From Brachypterus glaber (Eukaryota; Arthropoda; Insecta; Coleoptera; Kateretidae): 64,000 nucleotides of DNA. Below, piece by piece: positions 45,021 to 56,515 of this stretch (positions within the stretch are counted from its first letter, which is position 1; the number at the start of each line of letters is the position of its first letter). The notes beneath the pieces were generated by a model that made no database searches, was not told where the DNA came from, and saw only the letters and a list, made by a program, of their open reading frames with translations. The DNA lies in NCBI GenBank assembly GCA_958510825.1, contig OY294044.1:73172095-73236094 (forward strand), written 5' to 3'. The position numbers and the translations under genes are program-made.

Positions 45021-45859
45021 AATTTGGCAAAACCTTTTTATTATGTGTAATTATCTGCGAAACCCTCGTGATATCCCAAATGATTCCTTAATTTTGCTGC
45101 TTTATTTTATATAATGGCGGACCATTATAAAAGATAATAAAAACAAAAATAAAAAAACATCTGAAAGATAAATTATAATTTTTATAGCAAAGAAATATTC
45201 CAGCTGTAAGAAGTCAAGTATTTAATTTTTATTAGTTTAGATTTATTTTTCTTACATTTCTTTATGGGTACATTAAATTTTTTAATAAAGTACATTTATA
45301 GAAAATGAGAGAATAGCGTGTTATGGTATCAAATCCTACATAAACCGGATCAAATAAAGTTTTTTGTAGAGCAGTCCACGTCAATGTTAATATTTATGAA
45401 CGATTTTATTTGTACTTGAAGAGTACAAGTTTCATAAGGGTTTGATTTATTTTTGTGGAAAGATTTTATCAAAGACACAAAACATGAAAAACCAGCATAG
45501 GACATGGGTCCCAAAAAAAAAACAAAATAGAGTATACTCTACTAGTAATGACTTTTTAAAACTGTACGAATAATAAGGTTTTTCGTAGATAGCTCTGGTA
45601 CCCTTTGTGCTAGAGCAACGAGGTTGTGCATATATAATAGTATTAATAAGGGCAATTATGTTAACTGATTGATTTGGAATGGTTCTTATTAAGACTTCGA
45701 ATTTGCACACCCTTGCGCCCCCTTAAAAGGGGTAGTAAATTTATTATTGGGCAAAACAGTAGATTTCTTTGTACCTATCAGATCCTCCAAATTTGGTTTT
45801 TGTAACTTAACTAATACCAGATATATTAACCCATACTAAGATTTTTTAGACACCCGTTA
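45021..45859. other. No recognised feature
   Basis: AT-rich. The minus-strand frame 45447-45710 is not recognised. Confidence 0.5.
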
Positions 45860-46460
45860 TTGTAATTATACTATTTACAGCCCCTGCGCTAGAATAGTAC
45901 GGTAGTTTCGAATTTTCAAAAATCGCCAAAAAACGTCCTAGACAAAAAAATTCTTGGATACAAATGTGTTTCATAAGAAAATAGGAATCTTTGAAAATGT
46001 CCGTCTGTCCGTCACGTTTTTTGTAAACACTATAACTCAAGAAGGAATAATCCGATCAACTCCAAATTTTTAGGAAAAATCAAGTTTTATGAGGGGAAGA
46101 TCCCTATTGTTTTTCAAAAACAAAAAAGTTATGGGGGGTTAAACTTTTATTTTTTTCCTTTTTAGTAAAAAGAAAATTAAAAAAAATTGAAAATTAAAAA
46201 AAAAATTTACGGTTTTTTCGCAAAAAAAAACTAAATTGAAAAATTTTGTAAAATTTTGAAGAAAATTTCTTTTTAATTTTTTGGTTTTCGCAAAAAGAAA
46301 ATAAAAAAAAAACAATTAAAAATAAAAAATAAATTTAAGTTTTTTTTTCGAAAAATTTTTTGATTTTTTTTTTGATTTTTCGGTTTTCAAAAAAAGATAT
46401 TTAGGAAAAAAATGTATTTTTTTAATTTTTTTTTTATTAAAAATATTTGGGAAAATTCAA
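45860..46460 (-). repeat. Family E repeat, long copy
   Basis: Reverse orientation to 48420-48842: the shared end attatactatttacagcc at 45868, then gcgctagaatagtac, the CTGTC/CGATAAC core at 45990-46045, gaggggaagatccctattg, then a long A/T-homopolymer tract. Confidence 0.82.
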
Positions 46461-46463
46461 TAT

Positions 46464-46602
46464 ACTCAATCTGTTGTTACTTTCTCTAGTTGGTGTTACT
46501 GTGTTTTGGTAGTAGGTTTGGGGTTTTTAATAGGCAAAAACTTTCAGAAACCCAAACGGCTAACCACCAAAACCCTAGACAAAGTAACAACTAATCGAGT
46601 GA
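46464..46602. mobile_element. MITE K, copy 1
   Basis: About 139 bp, inverted arms ctgttgttactttctctagt and actagacaaagtaacaact type (here ccctagacaaagtaacaact), with a palindromic middle (ggtttgggg, cccaaacgg). Second copy at 49452-49604. Confidence 0.82.
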
Positions 46603-46777
46603 ATCTACATTTAAATCCTTATGAAACTTGTACTCTTTACTTATAATAAATTGACAAGTATTTGAAGAGTCTCTTTATTGTTTTTATTGCCGTTTGTTTT
46701 TTTTTTCTGATACTGATTTAGAAATATCATCATAACTTCCATTTCAAACAAAATAATTTTTAACTTTTATGGTCATA

Positions 46778-48291
46778 GTCCAGTCAAATAACGAAAAATT
46801 CCTATGTTAAATTGCATTAAATGTACACTGGTATTTTAAAGGGTATTAGTGGATAGTAACAGAACACTCCTGTTAATTTTTCACCGGGTGATTTGCGTAA
46901 GGGGTGTCCGCTATCTTGAATTTTAGGGGTGAGTGTGGTTATTTTGCTAAATATGCATCTTACGATAAAAATGCATAAAACCAATTTTGTTAAGGAGGAA
47001 ATTTACAAAAAATTTTGTTTCAATATTTTTTCAATATATTAATAACAATCGAGTTCTAGATATTCAAAAATTACCATGTTGGGGGCGTTGGTTTTTTCAA
47101 TTTTTCAGCGAAATTATTTATCGGAGGATAATATGCATTTTCATAAGTATTTTGTTACGGTTACAGTGGGCGCTGAAAGTCGAGTTGCGCCCTCTGTAAC
47201 CGTACCAAAGTACATGATGAAAATCTATAATATTTGAAACTTATAGAGAATTTTAAGAGCTACTAAAAAGTTTGTTCATAACCACTTTTATCGTCAGATG
47301 AATAATTTGGCTGAAAAATGGAAAAAACAATTTCACCTCCAACATGGCTATTTTTAAATTAACTTGATATACAGCCTGTTCCAGAACTCGCGTACCGAAA
47401 TTTAAGAGGTGATTCTACATCCAAAAATATGAAAAAAAGTTTCTATAAAGGTTGGTCCGGAAATGAGCCCTAATGGAGCTACGGCCCTTCGAAGATGAGG
47501 TATTGAATGGGGAACAAAAAAAAGCACCAATAAAATTTTAATGCTGCAGGGTGATTCTTCATTTAAAACTGAGCAAAAAAGTATTATACACCAAAACACC
47601 TAAATTTAATATTAAAGGAGTAATAGCCTTTTAAAAAGTAACGTTTTTGGTGGCACAAAATGTTACTTCCTCTTAATTGCATTTTTTTTTGATAACGGTT
47701 GCTCCTACAGTGTTACACTATATGATATTTTATATGTATTTTTACTCTAGAAATCTATATTTTTTACAACAAATCCAAAAAACATACACATAGAAAAGTT
47801 TGGGGCAAAAATGTTTTAAGCCTCATATATTTTGTCCGTCTGGGCACGCCTCTGGATAAATTAAAAAAATAAATTAACATAAACTTATTGCCCTTATTAA
47901 TACTAGTATACATGCAAAAGCTCGCCGCTCTAGCTTAAACGGTACCCGAGTTATTAATTAAAAACCTTATTTTTATTACAATTTTAAAGGGCCCTAGATC
48001 CCTTAGGGCTCATTTCCGGACCAACCTTTATAGGAACTTTTTTTATATTTTTGGATCTAGAATCACCTCTTAAATTTTGGCATGCCAGTTATGGATCACC
48101 CTGTATATTAAAAAAATGATCCAAACAAAAATTGTTGGATATATGCATTTTTATCGTAAGATGCATATTAAGCAACTCACCCCTAAAATTTAAGATAGCG
48201 GACATCCCTTAATCAAATCACCCGGTGAAAAACTAACACGAGTTAGTACCAGGTACATTTATTGCAATTTGCGTTTATTATTTGACTGGAC
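46778..48291. mobile_element. TA-flanked TIR element, 1.5 kb, with a nested element
   Basis: Ends GTCCAGTCAAATAA and TTATTTGACTGGAC, flanked by TA (46776 and 48292). The TIRs continue for about 200 bp (for example tttttcaccgggtgattt against aaatcacccggtgaaaaa, and atgcatcttacgataaaa against its complement). Non-autonomous, superfamily Tc1/mariner by the TA duplication. A second element sits inside. Confidence 0.85.
47372..48103. mobile_element. Nested mariner-like TIR element, 0.73 kb
   Basis: Ends CAGCCTGTTCCAGAAC and CAGTTATGGATCACCCTG (the complement starts CAGGGTGATCC), flanked by TA at 47370 and 48104. The inner TIR includes aatttaagaggtgattct and ggttggtccggaaatgagcc blocks in both arms. 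Fully contained in 46778-48291. Confidence 0.83.
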
Positions 48292-48419
48292 TATCAATAA
48301 AATATTGTGTTCCATCTGACTTTAGATCTTGAGACAAGCATTAATAAAAGAATAAGCCGTAAAGATATGTAATGTTACGCATTCTATTATATACTATTTA
48401 CAGTAAATGGTATATTGCA

Positions 48420-48842
48420 TTTTCCCAAACACTTCAAAAATATATTTTCAAAAAAAAAAAAAATTTTAAAAATGTTATAATTTTATTTAAAAGAAGTTTT
48501 TTTTGAAAAACTTTGAAAATTTGTTTTTGGAGGGATTACTTTAAAAAACAATAGGGATCTTCCCCTCATAGAACTTTTTTCTAAAAATTTTGAATCTATC
48601 GGATTATTCGTTCTTGAATTATACCGTGTCTACAAAAAACGTGACAGCGGACTGACAGACAGACGGACGGACGGATGGACAGGCGGACAGGCGGAGGACG
48701 GACAATTTCAAAGATCCTTATTTTTTTATGAAACAAATTTTTATACAATAATTTTTTGTCTAGGACGTTTTTTGGCGATTTTGGGAAATTCGAAACTACA
48801 GTATTCTAGCGCTATGCGCTGTGAATAGTATAATAACTGTTA
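48420..48842 (+). repeat. Family E repeat, long copy
   Basis: aacaatagggatcttcccc, tatcggattattcgttctt, a (GGAC)n-like run at 48655-48705, gtctaggacgttttttggc, cgaaactacagtattctag, terminal hairpin agcgctatgcgct, then tagtataataac. All family E copies end here. Confidence 0.85.
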
Positions 48843-49451
48843 TGATAATAAATCGACTTTTGGTCAAGATACATTAACTTTCTTGAAAGTATAACAGGCT
48901 TTATAAATACAGGGTGTCCCAGCTAAGACAGATCAATCTTTTTTTGACGTTATTATTTAAACTACCGAAATAAAATTTGTTTCAGTTAATATAAACCAAT
49001 GAACTTGAGGAGTGGGGGAACAGGAATGGCGTCTGAACAAGTGGCTAATATGAATGGCAGCCATTAACCGCATTCTTTATTCTAGGGGGTTCAAATTTTT
49101 CACACTAGGTGGTGCGATTTGGTAACTTTATAGGGAATTTTCATCTTGGTGCTTTCAGAGACCAACTTATCTCTGGTGCTTAAAGCACCGTGCTTTATTG
49201 ACAATGAAGTTTTTAGGGTTATGTACAATGTCAGTGGATTTAAAAACGGTATAAAAAAACATTTATTTCTCAAAAAAACATATTTCTATTTAAAAAAATT
49301 ACAGAAATGTATAAAATTAAAAAAATAATGACAGAATTAAAAAATGACTAATAAAATAAAAAAAACAAGGTAGGTCATATAGCAGTTAAATATTTTCTCA
49401 AACCTTCATTCTTATACATTTTGGTACTGGCGTGTAAATAGTCTTAATTAG

Positions 49452-49604
49452 GGTCACTCGATCAGTTTTTGCTTTGTCTAGTTGGTGTGTTAGTGTGTTT
49501 TGGTGTTTGGTCGATTTGGGCTTTTGATTTGAGGTGAAAACTTCCACAAACCCAAACGGCTAACCACCAAAACACTAGACAAAGTAACAACTGATCAAGT
49601 GACC
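49452..49604. mobile_element. MITE K, copy 2
   Basis: ggtcactcgatcagttttt and aactgatcaagtgacc ends, inner gctttgtctagttggtgtg and actagacaaagtaac; about 153 bp. Confidence 0.85.
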
Positions 49605-49656
49605 ATAGTCTTAATAATTTAAAGTCCAACCAGTCGAAACTTTAGCTCTGGGTCTA

Positions 49657-49792
49657 GGGAACGTTCAAGTATTACATAACGCAAATTTTGATCATTTTGG
49701 ACCTCCCCCCCCTGTAACGCTATTTTCCTATACCATTAACATGGGCATAACACTCCAAAATAACCCCCGTGCATAATACTTGAACGTTCCCC
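49657..49792. mobile_element. Tc1-type MITE J, 136 bp
   Basis: Left GGGAACGTTCAAGTATTA and right TAATACTTGAACGTTCCCC inverted repeats, flanked by TA (49655, 49793). The left end shares taacgcaaattttgatcatt with the lone ends at 30608 and 39475 and with the Tc1 relic at 43555. Confidence 0.88.
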
Positions 49793-50095
49793 TAGTATTC
49801 CAACCACTTGATTTTAAAAATTTTAAAGCTTTTAAGGTATATTTTGGTCAGAATTGTATTCTCCCCGTTTGAATGGGGACTATGCCCCCGTTTAAATGGG
49901 TGCAAGGCATCAAAAACACCAAACAGGCAAAAAAAAACTGACCTACACCAAAGAGTTAGGTTACGTTATGTTTAATATCTATAGATATACAACAGTGCAA
50001 AATCGGTCGGAACTCCAGACACTCTATTGTATAAATACTTGTAATAAAAAATGTACATATGAAAATCTTATTTTTGAAATACACACCCTATTTTT

Positions 50096-50290
50096 TCAGG
50101 TTCGAACTCTGGCTTTCTTCAGAAGTACTTTCTCTTTTCCAAAAACCATGTCATCATATTTAAAATGCCTTGAGCAAACAAATTTATTCTCAGAAAAAGT
50201 ATACCTACGTAGATTTGGGTGTTTTAAAAATATCAAGCCATTGCTCCAACAATGCTTTATCTTTTGGAAACCTGTAAAATAAAAAACCAT
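50096..50290 (-). pseudogene. THAP-domain fragment
   Basis: Minus-strand frame with TFSENKFVCSRHFKYDDMVF and GKEKVLLKKARV. The CSRHF (C-x2-H) followed by an acidic patch and LLKKxAV-like end matches the second half of THAP (C2CH) zinc fingers, which bind DNA in P-element-type and other transposases. The first cysteine pair and everything downstream are absent. It lies inside the 48910-52523 element and may be a relic of its transposase. Confidence 0.5.
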
Positions 50291-50905
50291 GGCTATAAAT
50301 TAAATCTCACTAAATTTGTGGTTTTATATACATATAAATGCAAAATGTACAAGTCAATATAATCCCAACTTAAACTTACTTAAAAAATGAAACTTTCTCC
50401 AGATTTATTCTTTTTACACTGCGGCAGCCAATGACACACCAAGACATAATTAGAAAAGTTTTTCTTGTATACTAATCACTCACTAAAAAACTATATATAT
50501 ACACTTACACTACGGAAATTAATAAAAATAAAAAAACTACCATTTAAAAGTCTTCAAAATGCTCAAACATATAATATAATTATTCACAGATAAAGATATG
50601 AACATTTCAACCGCAAGTATTACCAGGAAAAACTAGTACGATAACAGAGACTACAATTTCTGATGATAAAATTCCTTATAAAGTTACCAAATCGCACCAC
50701 CTAGTGTGAAAAATTTGAACCCCCTAGAATAAAGAATGCGGTTAATGGCTGCCAACGTAGTGTCACTACTTATTTGTATTGGAATCCTGTTCCCCCACTC
50801 CTCAAGTTCATTGATATAAACCCAACAACCTATAAGTGTGCAAAAATAAAAGATTTCTACTATCCTGATCAAATAATATTTCATATTTTGCATCTAATCT
50901 ATAAA

Positions 50906-51229
50906 TAATTTTATCCAATACATACAGATAAAAAGACAATTACCAGCTTTATTTTAAATAGATAAACTCAATAATAACCCCCGCGTGGCTTTTACTTTAT
51001 TGAGTGGATAATTATTTATTTTACCCACTCAACTGTCACTTGTCAAATTATTTTCTTGTAAATGTCATTAAAATTTTTAATAAAAATATGAATTCCTAAG
51101 CTATTTATTGGATAAAACCTTGTATGGCACTCATGGGTAAACCGATATTGCCCTCTTGAAAATTAACCTGCTTGGCTGACGCCTCGAAGGTTAATTTTCT
51201 CATACCCACTAGTACCATAAATAACTATT
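50906..51229 (+). repeat. Structured repeat D, copy 2
   Basis: tttatccaatacatacag, ccactcaactgtcacttgtc, then the hairpin: ctcttgaaaattaacctgc and tgacgcctcgaaggttaatt. The outer stem is shortened by a small deletion after ttttctcat. Confidence 0.85.
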
Positions 51230-51492
51230 ATTTGGAATTACCCTAATTTATTATTTTATTAAAATCACAATAATTTGTTTATTAACATCGGTAGTTAAGG
51301 GCTTTAAGTACCCAAACTATTTCCTAGATGGAACTACTGTATTTTTTAATACTTTTATTTAACCTTCTTTTGCTACTACTTATGCATAAGTACCATAATT
51401 ATGGTACTTTTACGTTAGGTTATGTACTTTGTTGTTATGCGAGCCTGTGGATATGCCCTTAGCCGGCTAGCCGTAAGTTATAATTTCGTACA

Positions 51493-51993
51493 ATGCTCAA
51501 ACTGAACTACAGGGACTCATGTAGAAATTTATTTAAAACAAATCATATACTTAATGTGATTGGTCTCTATGTTTATGAATGTATTTTATTTTTATTAAAA
51601 AATAAAAAACTATATGGAGGTCTAAAATCCAAATTAAACAGAATTCTGGATTATAACATTCCAAAACATCGCTTAGCAATTACAGAAAAAAGTCTCTACT
51701 ATTCTTCAATTAAATTATACAATAAAATACCCTCTTGTTTAAAAGTAGATGCTAGAATTTTTTTTTTTTTAAAGAAGCTGTTTGTATATATTTGTAATAT
51801 TGAGCCCTGAAAGAGTTTTACTCTTTTTGAGCCGTTTAGTAGGTTGAGCTATCACCCTTTCATTTATTTTAATATCTTTGTATATTTATTTATTTATTTA
51901 TCGTTGACATTGTCATTGTATATTTTGTTTATGACAAATTTCATCCAATGTTTCTTTAAACTGTGTTGTAAGAAGTGTTTTTCTGAAATAAAG

Positions 51994-52060
<67 letters not shown>

Positions 52061-52068
52061 GTTATTAA
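51493..52068 (+). pseudogene. Jockey-like RT C-terminal fragment with (TTA)n tail
   Basis: 105-codon frame LKLNYRDSCRNLFKTNHILN, ECILFLLKNKK, NIPKHRLAITEKSLYYSSIKL: the extreme C terminus of a jockey-like protein, the same family as 22072-22750. A 3' UTR of about 180 bp follows, with aaataaagaagtatt and a (TTA)n tail at 51996-52065. Strong 5' truncation. Confidence 0.85.
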
Positions 52069-52523
52069 TTGTTTAATATTTAAATCCTAAAAACATTTTA
52101 CCCAAGTTAAAGTTCACTGAATTTTGAAAATTTATATGACATTTATTCAGACATTTATTATTTTGATATTCAATTCGCCAAATACTTAACTGCATTCAAA
52201 ATGAGTAAAATTCATAGTTCTTATTAAATAAAAATAAAAAATCATAGTTTTTTTTAAGAAGTTAATCAAAAAATAATTTAATAATAATAAAATTTGTTTA
52301 TCCAATGTAAATAAATTAAAGAGTAGTTTATTATTATAATAAAAAAAGTATTTAAAGCTACAGTTAAAAAAAATTTATTTCAGAAATAAAAGCTAGTTGA
52401 AGATTTTGTTTAGGCACACTTATAGATTCTTAGTTGTCTGTTGACTGACAAATTTTATTTTGATAGCTTCAATAATAACACCAAAAAAAAAAACGATTGA
52501 TCTGTGTTAGCTGGGACGCCCGG

Positions 52524-53390
52524 TAGATATAGACCTTTAGGTAATACAAATAATATTTATTAAATAAATAATTACTTAAATAAATAATATTTAATTAATA
52601 ACACTAGTCAACCAATCTAATCTCTGAGATCCTTAATACATATTCCAAGACAGACCAACTCAACCATTTCCCCCAATTCTTTATTTTTGAGTAATATTTT
52701 GCATACACATAGATAAAAAGCCTTTATCTTTTGTAGTCTTGGAGATATCCTGTTATGAAATTTTCAAAATATCGCCAAAAACACCCGTCAATGATCTACT
52801 TAAATGACAATATCTAAAAAAGTATAAAAGTTAGATATTTCGTTCTGATCACATTTTTAAGCTAACAAATTGCTTTTTTTAATAAATATTAAAATATAAG
52901 GATTCGAGTCAAAAACATGTCAGGTCCAATATGAAATATTGACATGACGATAGATTAAACTAATAATATTTTAGTACAAAACTTTTTACTCCCTGGGGGC
53001 TGGTGCCAATTTTCTTGAAAGTGAAATTAAATTGGCAAAAATGTATAAATGTTTACAATATTTTCATGAAAAATGGCTTATAAGGGTTTACGAGGTCGCT
53101 AAAGCTTATTCTGATCCAACTCCATACCTGGATGAGGAAAATGTGATTTATAAACAAGCGATCACTCACAGCGTGCGTAATATTGGCCAGTCAAGGTTAG
53201 GGGGTTTAGTAGTAGTAATTTAGGTTTGTATTTAAATAACTTTTTTTTTTTAATTTTTAACTTTTAAAAATGTTTAAAAACCTTTTTTAAGTAATTTTTT
53301 TAGTTGGGTTTTCGAAATTTTTAACTATTTTTGTTTTCTTACTTCATTATAGTTAAAAGTTATTTTATTCGATTATTCCACACAAAGAAT
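52524..53390. other. No gene; one family B unit near 53000
   Basis: ccctgggggctggtgccaat and acgaggtcgctaaagcttatt at 52990-53115 are a diverged GAGGGG unit. The frame 53032-53223 derives from it. Confidence 0.5.
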
Positions 53391-53440
53391 GATAATAATA
53401 ATAATACTTTATTGTGCCTTATGAGAGACACGTCAAATTA
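53391..53440 (-). repeat. 3' tail of a minus-strand non-LTR element
   Basis: (AAT)n followed by actttattgtgcc is, on the minus strand, an AATAAAGT signal followed by (ATT)n, like the tail at 51985-52065. The length of the remaining element is unclear. Confidence 0.45.
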
Positions 53441-54267
53441 ATAAGTATAAAACATACAGAAAATATGTAATTGCACATTAATTTAATTTCAATAAATAGT
53501 TAAAATTTAACCATCTTTACTGGTTTTTGTTGTAAGAACTTAAAAGAGTGTTAATTTGATTAGATTGGTAGGATTGGTAGGATACCTAAAATAATTTGTG
53601 CAATATTACTAGTTTTTACGATTTTAGCTAAATATCAAGCGAAAGAGTCATCAAATACACCACCAAATAAGTTGAAAGTTTTCAACAGAAAATATATTGC
53701 CACAAAAGTTTGCAGAATAGACAAACATAATAATAAAAATTATGTAATATATAATTAGAGCAGGTGTAGGTATTTTATTTTTGAAGCCGAAAGGTTTAGA
53801 ATTCAAAATGTTGGCTAATGCATTTTTTTTGTGTTGCGTTTTCAATTAAATTCCGGGAAAAGGTATTTTAATTTACTTTTACTCAGGAAAATTTGCTAAA
53901 TAAAGCAAATTTATTGAAGTATATTAGGCTATAGACTAGTTCATCCTCTTTTAACCAGGCTTGATAATAAAAAGGAAAGATAAAAAAATATATTTAGTAT
54001 ACTGTGATTTTTTTTATATTTAATATACTGCGATTTTTATTTAATATACTGTGATTTTCCGTACTTTATCAAAATAGGTTCCTGGTTTTTGGTAGCTAAT
54101 CTTTAAATTGTCAATTAAAAAAATTTAAACTCCAGATGCGCGCCGTGGCGAGCAATCAGCTAATATTTGTAAACTTGTTTATAAAATGAATTAATTTTAT
54201 TAATAATTTATTTTAGGCATTTAATAATCAACGTACAACTTGATACCTTTTCTGATATAAGTACCTA
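53441..54267. other. No recognised feature
   Basis: AT-rich, including tatactgtgatttt triplets near 54000-54060. Confidence 0.45.
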
Positions 54268-54852
54268 CACGGAGAAAAGTAAAAAGGTAAATAAAATAAT
54301 TGGGAATAGCTATTTATTAGTTAATGTAACTCTTTTTTTAGTTAATGTAAATATTTCTTAGTTATACCGACTAAAAAAAGGTTACAATAACTAAAAAAGT
54401 AGGTTTATTAACTCTCTTTTGGTAACCATTGACTCTTCTTAACCAATGTCGCAACTAATAAATAGTTTTATCAAATACATACAGATAATAAGACAATTAC
54501 CTGCTTTATTTTAAATAGATAAACTCAATAATAACCCTGCGTGGCTTTTACTTTATTGAGTGGATAATTATTTATTTTACCCACTCAACTGTCACTTGTC
54601 AAATTATTTTCTCGTAAATGTCATTAAAATTTTTAATAAAAATATAAATTCCTAGGCTATTTATTGGATAAATCCGTGTTTGGCACTCATGGGTAAACCG
54701 ATATTGCCCTCTCGAAAATTAACCTGCTTGGCTGACGCCTCGCAGGTTAATTTTCTCATGGGCAATATCTTACTTTACCCACTAGTACCATAAATAACTA
54801 TTGCCCAATTAGTTAACCAATAAATTGAATAATATAACTATTTCTGTCCGTG
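54268..54852. mobile_element. TA-flanked MITE interrupted by repeat D
   Basis: Ends CACGGAGAAAAG and TTTCTGTCCGTG flanked by TA (54266, 54853). The interior left of the insertion has gttaatgtaactc-type repeats and the right side ccaattagttaaccaata. Repeat D copy 3 splits it. Confidence 0.65.
54461..54800 (+). repeat. Structured repeat D, copy 3
   Basis: The best copy: complete hairpin with ctcgaaaattaacctgctt, ggctgacgcctcgcagg and ttttctcatgggcaatatc; outer GGGTAAA pairs. Confidence 0.88.
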
Positions 54853-54894
54853 TATATTGTTTTGTATACCAACTACACACAGTGCACGGTGCGG

Positions 54895-56511
54895 TGGTGC
54901 GACAGTTTAAATCAACTTCAAATTACCCCATTTATGTTTCTATACGTCGATTCTATGATACTTTAGGATGATTTTAACCAAAAATAAAAAAAAATCTATC
55001 GAGCACATTTTTTTTATTAAACAAAAACCCCGTATGTTGGACACTTACCTTGTATATGACTTTTCACTAAATATTTACTCAAATTATTATTATTTTTTTG
55101 TTTTGTTTTGTTTAATATACGTGAACTGCAAAATAATCGTAATAAAAAAATAAAATTTATAATAAAAAACTTCTTATACTGGGTGACACAAGAAGTATTG
55201 CCTACGAATTATCTCCGTAACTATAAAAGATAACTTTTTGAAATTTACAGAACTTGTATGAACCGTAAATACCCCCATTTTAGCTAGGTCATTATAAAAA
55301 TATCACTTCCGGTCTAAGCGGAAGTGATACCAACTTTGATTTTTAAATGGAACCCTTTACATTTGCTTACATATTTAGATTCGTATTTAAATTCTATTTT
55401 CATTCTCAATATTTGTGTTAAATATGGCGCCACAGGAGACATATGACTTCCATATTGGAATATTTTTATTTCAAATCTTTTAATAGTAGGCTAAAAATTT
55501 ACTGTTTATCTGAAACTGATTGTCTTTTGTTTTTATGAAAATGGCGTTATGTTAATTTTTTTTAATCATCCACTTTAACGCCATTTTGTGCTAATTTTTT
55601 AAATGAATCGACCTATTATTGATTTCACTAGATCAAAAACTCAGGTATACTCAAGAAAAACTTAGAAATACTCTAATAGCGTTGGCCCTTTTCGGGGAAA
55701 ATGTCCATATTCCCTTGGGATTTAATAAGCTCCCATTTTCCCAAACAATTTCCAACCCTATTAAGGTGTTTGTACTTTTTTCTTGTAGAGTATACCTGAG
55801 TTTTTAATTTAGCGAAATCAAAAAAAGGTGGTTTCCTTTAAAAAATTTAGCACAAAATGGCGTTTAAGTTGATGATTTGAAAAAAAAAACTTCAAAATAG
55901 CGCCATATCCATAAAAACAAAAGGAAATCAGTTTCAGATCAACAGTAAATTTTTAACCTACTATTAAAAGATTTAAAATGTTAAGTTTCAGAAATATTCC
56001 AATATGGACGTCATCGGACCGCCATGTTGTGTTTATGAAAAATGGTTCCATTTAAAAATCAAAACTTCCGCTAAGACAGGAAATGATTTTTTTATAATGA
56101 CCATGACAAAATGGGGGTATTTACGGTTCATAGAAGCTCTGTAAATTTCAAAAAGTTATCTGTTATCTTTCATAGTTACGGAGATAATTCGTAGGCAATA
56201 CTTCTTGTATCATCCGTTATAAGGGGTTTTTTATTATTAATTATTTTTTTTATGAAAATTAATTTCCAGTTCACGTATATTGAACAAAATAAAACAAAAA
56301 AAATAATAATAGTTTGAGTAAATATTTAGTGAATAGTCAAATACAAGGTAAGTGTCCAACATACGGGGTTTTTGCTTAATAAAAAAAAATGTGCTAGATA
56401 GATTTTTTTTATTTTTGGTTAAAATCATACTAACGTCTCATAGAATCGTCGTATAGAAACAGAAATGGGGTAATTTGAAGTTGATTTAAACCGTCGCACC
56501 ACCGCACCGTG
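54895..56511. mobile_element. Foldback transposon, 1.6 kb, CAC...GTG ends
   Basis: Ends CACGGTGCGGTGGTGCGAC and GTCGCACCACCGCACCGTG are exact inverted repeats. AGTG flanks both sides (54891-54894, 56512-56515), a possible 4-bp duplication. Arms of about 730 bp pair imperfectly to a loop near 55660-55780 (caggtatac and gtatacctg edges). CAC termini with 4-bp duplication are compatible with Chapaev-like elements; assignment is tentative. No transposase. A fragment of the arm is at 20206-20345. Confidence 0.87.
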
Positions 56512-56515
56512 AGTG

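Larger units (their letters stand above)
48910..52523. mobile_element. TA-flanked TIR element, 3.6 kb, with insertions in its right arm
   Basis: Ends CAGGGTGTCCCAGCTAAGAC and, inverted at 52523, CCGGGCGTCCCAGCTAACAC, flanked by TA (48908, 52524). Inner inverted segments 48994-49150 and 50665-50822 continue the arms (aacttgaggagtggggg, ccgcattctttattctag, ggtggtgcgatttggtaac). The right arm is therefore interrupted by about 1.5 kb that holds repeat D and a retrotransposon fragment. The central part carries MITEs K and J and a THAP-like fragment. Confidence 0.8.

Noticed and set aside
48859..48905. Helitron terminus at the end of family E
   Set aside because: There is a terminal hairpin but no CTRR end; the copies end at a TAATAA-like tail instead.
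50664..50675. ctgatgataaaa as a hammerhead core
   Set aside because: No GAAA core or stems follow.
51844..52068. Open frame ending in poly-tyrosine
   Set aside because: Translation of the (TTA)n tail of a retrotransposon.
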